Source: an uncultured Thiohalocapsa sp. (GTDB lineage: Bacteria > Pseudomonadota > Gammaproteobacteria > Chromatiales > Chromatiaceae). From it: 64,000 bases of DNA. Both the position numbers and the translations under genes were made by a program. The notes under the pieces are model-generated. The model was not told where the DNA came from. It saw nothing but the letters and a program-made list of their open reading frames with translations, and searched no databases. Positions 37,060 to 44,395 of this stretch are shown piece by piece. The first letter of the stretch is position 1. Each line of letters starts with the position of its first letter. The stretch is taken from the NCBI RefSeq assembly GCF_913063425.1, contig NZ_CAJXYK010000025.1:21959-85958 (forward strand), written 5' to 3'.

Positions 37060-37956
37060 TCAAGCGGCACGCCGCGCCTGGCGCCGCTCACGGCGGGTGG
37101 CGCGGTCGATGAAGCGCTGGTAGTCCGCCGCCGGGAGCATGACCCAGCCCCGGAAGCCCTGCTCCAGGCTCGCATCCTTCACCCGCATCGGCCGGTCCTG
37201 GGAGACTTCCACCAGCATCAGCTCGAACAGCCCCATATGGGCACCGGGGTCCGAGAGTCTCGACCGCCGTGCCCAATCATCGAGCCGCGGCAGCAGGTCG
37301 AGCGCGGCCTGTCCGGTGATGCCGCACTGCTGCGCATAGCCGATGAGCAGCAGGCGCTTGTACTCCGTCTCAGCGTCGAAGCCGTCATCGAAGAGGTCCA
37401 CCTCGACACCGCTGTCGAGCTGCACATTGCCGCGGATCACCAGGTAGACGAACAGATCGTGCAGGTCCTGCCAGGTGTGCGGCGGGCAATCGCGGCCGGC
37501 GAGCATGGCGTAGCGCACCTGACGCCGCAGAAACTTGAAGAGGTTGCGCAGCACCCAATGCCGGTTCTCCTCGGTGGCGGCGGAGCAACGGTAACGCTTG
37601 CGGTCCAGCTCCTGGAACAACTGATCCAGATTAAGGCGCATCAGGCGGTCGAGACGCTGCTCGCTGGTGAGCCCGCCCGCACTGTCGAAGCCGCCGTGTG
37701 CCCGACGTGGATCCGGACTCGGCAATGCCGCACACACCTTGAGCACCGGGCGCTTGTAGAGCCGCATCAGCTCCAGGCGGATCTCAGGCTCCAGATCCAT
37801 CCCCGTCAGTTTTTCCAGGCGCATGATGAGGGCGGGAAGCACTTCCCGAACGCTGCGCAGGCGCTGCTCGGCAAGCCAATCCGCCGTGCCCGCGACATCG
37901 TCCAGCGCCCGCAGCATCCAATCCGGTCGCGCCGTGGCGCGTTTCCCCGTTGTCAT
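37060..37956 (-). CDS. Uncharacterised 298-residue cytoplasmic protein
   Basis: No family is recognised with confidence. It is mostly helical, charged and without membrane segments or signal peptide. Typical stretches are WLAEQRLRSVREVLPALIMR, ENRHWVLRNLFKFLRRQVRY and LHDLFVYLVIRGNV. The layout recalls the N-terminal regions of some PilZ-linked c-di-GMP effectors, and the neighbour makes c-di-GMP, but no PilZ RxxxR motif is present. The start MTTGKRATARPDWM at 37956 is preferred to an in-frame extension to 38067. It is convergent with the GGDEF gene. Confidence 0.6.
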   Translation of the reverse strand: MTTGKRATARPDWMLRALDDVAGTADWLAEQRLRSVREVLPALIMRLEKLTGMDLEPEIRLELMRLYKRPVLKVCAALPSPDPRRAHGGFDSAGGLTSEQRLDRLMRLNLDQLFQELDRKRYRCSAATEENRHWVLRNLFKFLRRQVRYAMLAGRDCPPHTWQDLHDLFVYLVIRGNVQLDSGVEVDLFDDGFDAETEYKRLLLIGYAQQCGITGQAALDLLPRLDDWARRSRLSDPGAHMGLFELMLVEVSQDRPMRVKDASLEQGFRGWVMLPAADYQRFIDRATRRERRQARRAA

Positions 37957-38474
37957 TGTTGTCGCTCTCCACTGTCTCAGCTGTGTTGCCGGGACGCTCG
38001 CCGCCGGGACTGCGACGCCCGTCAGCGTGGCCCCAGGCGCGTCTACTGGGAGTCTAGGGTAAAACACTCCATCCGCCCATAAGCCAAAAGCTTAACTACC
38101 GTTACGATAACGCCAAGCGCAGCAGACGAATGGCCCGGGAGACCCGACAAAGGCTACGCGCATCGCTGTATCCGGGGTCTTCGGCACAGAGATTGCGGTA
38201 AGCTCCCGACGCAACGCGCGATCAACCGATGACAGCGCGGGCCGCAGGCGAAATCGCATTGCTCGACGCCGCAACGGTCCGGGCACTGCGTCTGCGCAAC
38301 CTCCGCAGGCCGCCCGCACTGACGCGCAAGGCCAAGGGCGCGGATGGACTGCGCGGCCGACGGGCCCGTTGCCCCGGACGCGGCATCACCCAAAGGTAGG
38401 CAGCCCGGCTTGGGGCATGTCATGATAGGTGCAACGTAAGACAAGTGCGGGCCGACCGGTCCGCCGCCACAGCC
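37957..38474. promoter_or_regulatory. Divergent region upstream of purD
   Basis: 518 bases. No supported gene is seen; a 56-codon frame at 38229-38399 resembles nothing known. CGTTA-CGA-TAACG (38099-38111) is a small inverted repeat. No PurR-like box was recognised. Confidence 0.4.
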
Positions 38475-39755
38475 GTGACTGCACAGCAACGCAACATCCT
38501 CGTCGTCGGTGGCGGCGGCCGCGAGCACGCCCTGGCCTGGAAGCTGGCCCAATCGCCGCAGACGGCATGCGTCTATGTCGCCCCCGGCAACGGCGGCACA
38601 GCCACCGAGCCGGGCGTAGAGAACGTTCCCATCGCCGCCACGGACATCGAGGCCTTGGTGGCCTTCGCCGGCGAGCACGCCATCGACCTGACCGTTGTCG
38701 GACCGGAAGCCCCGCTGGTGGCCGGCATCGTCGATGCCTTCGAGGCCGCCGGGCACAAGTGCTTCGGGCCGCGGCGGGCCGCAGCGCAGCTGGAAGGCTC
38801 CAAGGCCTTCGCGAAGGATTTCATGGTGCGCCACGGCATTCCAACGGCGCAGTACCGCACATTCCACGGGCTCGACGCAGCCCTGGACCACCTACAGCAG
38901 GTCGGCGCGCCGGTGGTGATCAAGGCGGACGGCCTCGCGGCGGGCAAAGGCGTCATCCTCGCCGAAGACCTGGCCACAGCCGAGGCGGCCGTGCGCGACA
39001 TGCTGACCGGCAACCGCTTCGGCGCAGCCGGCGCCACCGTGGTCATCGAGGAGTGGCTGCGCGGCCGCGAGGTCAGCTACATCGCGCTGGTGGACGGCAG
39101 CCACATTCTGCCGCTCGCGAGCTCGCAGGATCACAAGGCCCGGGATGACGGCGGGCGCGGCCCAAACACCGGCGGTATGGGTGCTTTCTCCCCCTCTCCG
39201 CTGGTGACTCCGGCGCTGGAGCAGCGCATCCTGGACGAGGTCATGCGCCCGACAATGGCCGGCCTCGCCGCCGACGGACTGCCTTACGTCGGTTTTCTCT
39301 ACGCCGGGCTCATGATCACCGAAGATGGCGGGCCCCGCGTTCTGGAGTATAATTGTCGCTTGGGCGATCCGGAGACTCAGCCCATTCTGATGCGACTTGA
39401 CACGGATCTGCTGACGCTCATCGATGCTGCGCTGGCTGGGGCGCTCGACCAAGCCGTCGCTGAATGGCATCCGCAAACGGCACTCTGCGTCGTTCTGGCG
39501 GCGGGCGGTTATCCCGGCGATTACGAGCGCGGCGTCCCAATCCAGATCGCGCCGGACGCCACCGGTGCAAAACTCTTTCATGCTGGTACACGCTTGCGAG
39601 ACAGCGTTCTGGAGAGCGACGGTGGTCGCATCCTCTGTGCTGCCGCTCTCGGAGACGCGCTTGAAGACGCGCGCCGGCGCGCCTACCGGGCGCTCCAATC
39701 GGTGGCGCTGCCGGGGGGCTTCTACCGGCGGGATATTGGTCGAGAGAACGTTTAA
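38475..39755 (+). CDS. purD: Phosphoribosylamine-glycine ligase
   Basis: 426 residues (family about 425-430). It joins glycine to phosphoribosylamine with ATP in purine synthesis. The N-domain NILVVGGGGREHALAWKLAQ, the ATP-grasp region (VIKADGLAAGKGVILAED, EEWLRGREVSYIALVDG), and the catalytic stretch GRGPNTGGMGAFSP with VLEYNCRLGDPETQ are all present. The GTG at 38475 places the conserved NILVVGG motif seven residues in; a GTG at 38445 would give ten more residues. purH is not adjacent. Confidence 0.95.
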   Translation: MTAQQRNILVVGGGGREHALAWKLAQSPQTACVYVAPGNGGTATEPGVENVPIAATDIEALVAFAGEHAIDLTVVGPEAPLVAGIVDAFEAAGHKCFGPRRAAAQLEGSKAFAKDFMVRHGIPTAQYRTFHGLDAALDHLQQVGAPVVIKADGLAAGKGVILAEDLATAEAAVRDMLTGNRFGAAGATVVIEEWLRGREVSYIALVDGSHILPLASSQDHKARDDGGRGPNTGGMGAFSPSPLVTPALEQRILDEVMRPTMAGLAADGLPYVGFLYAGLMITEDGGPRVLEYNCRLGDPETQPILMRLDTDLLTLIDAALAGALDQAVAEWHPQTALCVVLAAGGYPGDYERGVPIQIAPDATGAKLFHAGTRLRDSVLESDGGRILCAAALGDALEDARRRAYRALQSVALPGGFYRRDIGRENV

Positions 39756-40000
39756 GACACGGCGTCAGCGCGCAACCAGCGCAACCGCCGGGGGCCCGCC
39801 GTCAAACGCGAGCGACCAAGCAACACCAGCCAAGCTCACGCGCGGGGCAAGGTACCGCGACCCACAACAGAGATTTTACAGTTCGTCGCGGAGGGCTGGG
39901 GCGCGCTTTGAGGATTTTTCGCGTTTTCAGAATGCTAGATCTTTCGGCACGGATCGTGCTCTACACTCACCAAACGCACCGCATTCGTAAAGGACGGACC

Positions 40001-40762
40001 ATGCTCGATCATCGACGCAACCCGACTGAGGCCGGAGCTACGCCGACCCGGCGGCCGGAGCAAGCAGGCACGGGAACCCAACAGGCCGTCTCCCAACAGC
40101 GGCGCGGCATCCTCCGCGCAGCGATCTCGGCTGCGCCGGTAATCGCAACCCTGCCGAGCGGCGAGGCGATGGCGGCCGGCAGTGCGCTGCAGTGCGTGAT
40201 CAACGAGCAGCTCGGGGTGCAGGCCCCGCCCGCGGGAGAGGTCGATCCGCTCACAGACAACTACGCGCGCATCTCCGGCAGCGTCCAGTTCTGGCTCGTG
40301 CAGGACCCGGATATCCCAACCCAGAATACGCTCGTCGAGGTGTACCACTTCGTCGACGCCAACGGTGATCAGGTCTGGGTCTACGGGGACAACGCCACCT
40401 CCAGCAAGACCTGGCCGACACCCGGAACCTGGTTCGATACCACCACGGCGCTCCTGCCCTTCCCGAACAGCCAGCGCAACGCGGAGTTTCTTTATCTGTA
40501 CAACGCGGACGTCGCACCGATCAACGATAAGACGCAGGTGTCGCAGGGGCCGAACCCCACTCCGCCCCCTGACCGAATCCCCACCGACTGTACGCTGGAG
40601 GGCATTACTTGGCCAGGCCCGCCGGCCAGCCCCGTCGGACCCAGCAAGCCCGTGCACTGCATTTATCCGATGGCGGTGCAATCGCCACAAATCGAGCAAA
40701 ACCTGCCCAACAACGTCCCGCTCACGCACAGCTGCCTGACAAGCTTCCAAAACGCCATGTGA
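40001..40762 (+). CDS. Predicted exported protein of the HPr-rel-A cluster (candidate substrate)
   Basis: 253 residues. A polar N-terminus precedes SQQRRGILRAAISAAPVIAT, a twin-arginine-like export signal with a short hydrophobic core, then an Ala-rich cleavage area (EAMAAGSALQ, about residue 65). The mature part is polar and rich in Asn, Pro, Asp and Trp, with NYARISGSVQFWLVQDPDIP and five or so cysteines, and shows no known domain. An RBS (AAAGGAC) precedes the ATG. It is followed 21 bases later by the PqqD-like gene. Such short exported proteins recur beside HprK-rel-A genes, so it may be what that system modifies; this is inference. Confidence 0.65.
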   Translation: MLDHRRNPTEAGATPTRRPEQAGTGTQQAVSQQRRGILRAAISAAPVIATLPSGEAMAAGSALQCVINEQLGVQAPPAGEVDPLTDNYARISGSVQFWLVQDPDIPTQNTLVEVYHFVDANGDQVWVYGDNATSSKTWPTPGTWFDTTTALLPFPNSQRNAEFLYLYNADVAPINDKTQVSQGPNPTPPPDRIPTDCTLEGITWPGPPASPVGPSKPVHCIYPMAVQSPQIEQNLPNNVPLTHSCLTSFQNAM

Positions 40763-40783
40763 GCTGGGGCATCGCCGCAGGGT

Positions 40784-41140
40784 TTGACGGCGGCTGCCCG
40801 CAGCGATCCCAGTCCTCGCGTGTCAGCAACGGTCACTTTCCCAATGGGCGAGGCCCGCTGGTCGGCGGTGGGACCAATGGGGTTGCACTGGGTTTCTTGG
40901 AGCACGACCGACGCTGTGTTCCACGCTGAGACCGGGGAAACCCATCTTTTGAGCGAAATGCCATCCCTCGCGCTGCGGCTGCTGCAAACGGAAGCCTTGT
41001 CAACGGAGGACCTCTGCGTGCGGTGCGCTGCCGCCAGTGGTAACACCGACGACGGTCCGTGGCGCAGGAAGATGCTGGCCGTCCTGAACAGCCTCGAAGA
41101 CCGTGAGCTCATTGAGCGCTGCCCAAGCACGACGGCATGA
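40784..41140 (+). CDS. HPr-rel-A system PqqD-like protein
   Basis: 118 residues if it starts at TTG 40784. GTG 40829 (VSATVTFPMG) and ATG 40847 are alternatives, and no strong ribosome binding site decides. The sequence GLHWVSWSTTDAVFHAETGE, THLLSEMPSLALRLL and LEDRELIERC follows the PqqD pattern: a beta-hairpin followed by helices. PqqD-type proteins present a peptide to a modifying enzyme. Its stop overlaps the kinase start by 4 bp. Confidence 0.78.
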   Translation: MTAAARSDPSPRVSATVTFPMGEARWSAVGPMGLHWVSWSTTDAVFHAETGETHLLSEMPSLALRLLQTEALSTEDLCVRCAAASGNTDDGPWRRKMLAVLNSLEDRELIERCPSTTA

Positions 41141-42054
41141 ACAACGCCTTTGCGCGCGCACCGCAAAGGGTAGGCGTCCGACCACCACGAGCACCGGCCA
41201 TCTACCGGCATGGCCCTTTCACCGTTCGGGTGACGACGCCGCTGCGCCGCCTGCGGGCGCTGCTGAGCTGGTGCTACGGCGACTCGGAACCCGATGCTGG
41301 CACAGTCCTCGTCCACTTCGACCTTCAGGTCCGCCAAGGTCCGCTTCTGCGCAGGCTGTTCTCGCCGCAGGCGATCTTCCGGACCGACACGGCGACGCCT
41401 TTCGCACCCTTTCCGCGCAGTCACGCCTTTCCACTTCTGGAGTGGGGCCTCAACTGGTGTGTCGCGACCCGCGCACATCAGTTCCTGATGCTGCATGCGG
41501 GGGTTCTGGAGCGCGATGGGTATGCACTGGTCCTGCCAGCGGTGCCCGGCTCCGGCAAGAGCACGCTCACCGCAGCCTTGGCACTGCGCGGGTGGCGCCT
41601 GCTCTCGGATGAGTTCGGTCTGCTGGATTGGCGCACCGGACTGCTGATGCCGCTGCCCCGGGCGATTCCACTGAAAAATCGGTCGATTCGGGTGATCCGC
41701 GACTTTGCGCCGGAAGCCGAGCTTGGGCCGGTGTTCCCGAAGACCCGCAAGGGCGATGTCGCGCACCTGCGCCCGCCGGCCGAAAGCCGCCGCCGGCAGC
41801 ACGAGTCGGCCCAGCCTGCGTGGATCGTCTTTCCGCGCTACGTGCGCAACAGCCCGCTGCAACTCGCCGGCCTGCATGACAGCACCGCATTCACGCGCCT
41901 GTCGCAGAATGCGTTCAATTACCGCTTGCTGGGTGCGACCGGCTTCGATGCCTTGACTCAGCTGGTCAGGTCTTGTCGCTGCTGGAGCGCGCAGTTCGGC
42001 GACCTCAACGCCATGATTACCGCCATAGACCACCTACCCGTGCCGGAGATGTGA
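41137..42054 (+). CDS. HprK-related kinase A
   Basis: 305 residues. The P-loop LPAVPGSGKSTLTAALAL (near residue 131) and LLSDEFGLLD (near 155) match the C-terminal catalytic domain of HPr(Ser) kinase/phosphorylase. The N-terminal half (GPFTVRVTTPLRRLRALLSW onward) is specific to the HPr-rel-A family. No HPr/PTS gene lies nearby, so the target is not the usual HPr and could be the exported neighbour or its carrier. It overlaps both neighbours (ATGA before, GTGA after), a tight operon. Confidence 0.85.
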   Translation: MNNAFARAPQRVGVRPPRAPAIYRHGPFTVRVTTPLRRLRALLSWCYGDSEPDAGTVLVHFDLQVRQGPLLRRLFSPQAIFRTDTATPFAPFPRSHAFPLLEWGLNWCVATRAHQFLMLHAGVLERDGYALVLPAVPGSGKSTLTAALALRGWRLLSDEFGLLDWRTGLLMPLPRAIPLKNRSIRVIRDFAPEAELGPVFPKTRKGDVAHLRPPAESRRRQHESAQPAWIVFPRYVRNSPLQLAGLHDSTAFTRLSQNAFNYRLLGATGFDALTQLVRSCRCWSAQFGDLNAMITAIDHLPVPEM

Positions 42055-43106
42055 GCCCGCTGCTGCACATCATCCGCGATCCGTCCGGCGTGCAGGCGTT
42101 CTCCATGGATGCCTGGAACCGCCTGCTGCGCGAGAGCCGCGCCCACTACCTCTGCGCCCGCCTAAGCTGCCTCATCGAGGATCGGGGACTCGCACCGACT
42201 TGTCCGCCAGAGGTGTGGTCCGACCTCACCGCACAACGCTTCTTCGCCGAGCACAAGCAGGCGCAGGTGCGCCTTGAGCTGCGCAAACTGCACAAGGCGC
42301 TTGCGCCCAGAGGCATCCCGATGCTTCTGCTCAAAGGCGCCGCCTATGCCCACGCCGGCCTGCGCGTCGCCTGCGGACGCGACTTCGCCGATCTGGACAT
42401 CATGGTGCCGCGCGCACAGCTGGAGGCGGCGGAGACGGCGCTGGAGGCGGGCGGCTGGCTCACGGAAACCAAGCACCGCTACGACCAGCGCTACTACCGC
42501 CGCTGGATGCACGAGCTGCCGCCGCTGCACCATCGCACGCGCTCGTTCGAGGTGGACGTCCATCATGCCCTGCTGCCGCTCACCGGACGCCTGCGACCCG
42601 ATCCGACGCTGCTGTGGGCAGCGAGCCGGCGCCTGCCGGACAGCCCCTACCGCGTCCTCTGCGACGAGGACATGCTCCTGCACAGTGCAGCCCAGGTGTT
42701 CCAGGACAGTGAAATCGCAGGTGAGCTGCGCGCCCTTTTGGATCTGCACCAGCTCATGGCCGAGCTCGGACAGCGCGAGGGCTTCTGGCAGCGCCTGCTG
42801 GCGCGGGCGCAGGTGCTTGAGCTGGGCCGCCCCCTCCACTACGCACTGCGCTACTGCCACCGCATGCTCGGCACACCGGTTCCCGCCGGGGTGCTGGATG
42901 CCGCGGCGGCCCATGCACCGGGCGCGCCTGTGCAACGGCTCATGGATCTGCTCGTGCCGCGGGTGCTGGAGCCACGGTCTCCGGGGCGACCACCGGCGCG
43001 CATGGCCGTCTGGCTGCTGTTCGTGCGCTCACACTGGCTGCGCATGCCGCCGGGGCTGCTCGCTGCACACCTGCTGCGCAAGGCGTTTCGCACCGGTAAG
43101 GGGTGA
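42051..43106 (+). CDS. Nucleotidyltransferase family protein (HPr-rel-A cluster)
   Basis: 351 residues with GTG start overlapping the kinase stop. The NTP_transf_5-type core has MLLLKGAAYAHAGL then CGRDFADLDIMVPRAQLEAA, giving the DxD metal site, and FEVDVHHALLPLTGRL supplies the third acidic residue. The C-terminal half is helical (DMLLHSAAQVFQD, DLHQLMAEL). Family members are thought to transfer a nucleotide or nucleotide-sugar group. With the PqqD-like protein and kinase it probably forms one modification pathway whose product is unknown. Confidence 0.85.
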   Translation: MSPLLHIIRDPSGVQAFSMDAWNRLLRESRAHYLCARLSCLIEDRGLAPTCPPEVWSDLTAQRFFAEHKQAQVRLELRKLHKALAPRGIPMLLLKGAAYAHAGLRVACGRDFADLDIMVPRAQLEAAETALEAGGWLTETKHRYDQRYYRRWMHELPPLHHRTRSFEVDVHHALLPLTGRLRPDPTLLWAASRRLPDSPYRVLCDEDMLLHSAAQVFQDSEIAGELRALLDLHQLMAELGQREGFWQRLLARAQVLELGRPLHYALRYCHRMLGTPVPAGVLDAAAAHAPGAPVQRLMDLLVPRVLEPRSPGRPPARMAVWLLFVRSHWLRMPPGLLAAHLLRKAFRTGKG

Positions 43107-43114
43107 AAGCTGCG

Positions 43115-44170
43115 TCAGCCCAGCCCTGTCGTCAGCCGGGCCTCAAGCCGCGGCAGCAGTCGCTCCTCCACGAAGCCTGCCAGCGGCACCAGGGCCGGAT
43201 AGCGCGCACCGATGCGGTGCACGTAGCCGAGCGTGCGCGGGAGGTATTGCAGGTACTCGGGCCGCCCGTCACGCAGCGCGAGCCGCGCGAAAATCCCCGC
43301 CGCCTTCAGGTGACGCTGCATGCCCATGAGGTCGAGCCATCCCGTAAAGGCCGCCGCATGCGCCTGCGTCAGCAGACCGCATTGCAGCGCCAGGTCGAGG
43401 TAGGCTCCGACCCAGGTCTGCACCCGCTCCTCGGGCCAGTCGATGTAGCAGTCCCGCAGCAGGGAGACCAAGTCGTAGGTGACGGGGCCGACGACGGCAT
43501 CCTGAAAGTCCAGAATGCCCGGGTTGGCGGTCTCGGTGAGCATCAGGTTGCGACTGTGGAAGTCGCGATGCACGCAGACGCGGGGCTGCGCCAGTGCGCT
43601 CTCCACCAGCAGATCGTACGTGATGTCCAGCATTGCCCGCTCCTGCGCCGCCGGCGACAGCGCGAGCAGGCCGTCGAGCAGCCACTCGTCGAAGATGCCG
43701 AGCTCGCGGCGCAGGAAGGGCTCGTCGTACTCGGGCAGGCCCGCGGGCGCAGGCGCCGCCTGGAGGGCGATCAGCGCCGCCATCGCATCGCCGTAGAGCT
43801 GGTCGGCATTGTCCGGATGCAGGTGCTCCAGGTAGTGCCGCTGACCGAGGTCCGCCACCAGCAGAAAGCCGTGCGTCAGGTCCGCAGCAAAGATCTCGGG
43901 CACGTTCAGGCCGATGGCCCGCAGTGCCCGCGCCAGTCGCACGAAGCCCGCGTTGTCTTCCGTCGCCGGTGGCGCATCCACGGCGATGACGGTCTCATCG
44001 CCACGGCGCAGGCGCCAGTAGCGGCGGAAGCTCGCATCGGCCGAGGCGGCGGCCAGCGCCGGCAGCTCGCCGTCGAGCTGCGAGCGCAGCCAGTCGCGAA
44101 AAAGCGCATCGCGATCCGTCAATGTCACCTCCGCTGCTGTGTACCAAGGCCTGCGGGCAAGGTCGGTCAT
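43115..44170 (-). CDS. amgK: N-acetylmuramate/N-acetylglucosamine kinase (AmgK-like)
   Basis: 351 residues, aminoglycoside-phosphotransferase fold. Catalytic loop VCVHRDFHSRNLML (near residue 200) and metal Asp in GILDFQDAVVGPVTYDLVSL. AmgK phosphorylates recovered MurNAc and GlcNAc at the anomeric carbon in the cell-wall recycling bypass used by many gammaproteobacteria. It is divergent from lptD, as in Pseudomonas, which supports the call. The usual partner murU does not follow it here; the HPr-rel-A operon ends only 8 bases away, tail to tail. Confidence 0.9.
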   Translation of the reverse strand: MTDLARRPWYTAAEVTLTDRDALFRDWLRSQLDGELPALAAASADASFRRYWRLRRGDETVIAVDAPPATEDNAGFVRLARALRAIGLNVPEIFAADLTHGFLLVADLGQRHYLEHLHPDNADQLYGDAMAALIALQAAPAPAGLPEYDEPFLRRELGIFDEWLLDGLLALSPAAQERAMLDITYDLLVESALAQPRVCVHRDFHSRNLMLTETANPGILDFQDAVVGPVTYDLVSLLRDCYIDWPEERVQTWVGAYLDLALQCGLLTQAHAAAFTGWLDLMGMQRHLKAAGIFARLALRDGRPEYLQYLPRTLGYVHRIGARYPALVPLAGFVEERLLPRLEARLTTGLG

Positions 44171-44395
44171 GGCGGGGCCGTGCCCGCAGGCCCAATGTCG
44201 CCCCGGCAGCCTAGCAGATTCCCGCATGTTCATTGATGCACGGGGTGGAATGTGCGACTTTGTACAGTTGTGCCGCGCCTGCCTGCGGAACCTGTCCCCT
44301 CGGTCCCATGCCCTCGGCCCAGGTGTGGACCCAGCGCCGGCAGAGGCGCACGGGAATGCATCACGCGGCCCCGGCCGTCCCGAGCAACGAAGCCC

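Noticed and set aside
38229..38399. 56-codon frame upstream of purD
   Set aside because: Arg/Ala-rich, no ribosome binding site, no similarity recognised.
41137..42054. Genuine HPr kinase/phosphorylase
   Set aside because: It lacks the usual length context and PTS neighbours and has the N-terminal region of the HprK-related A family.
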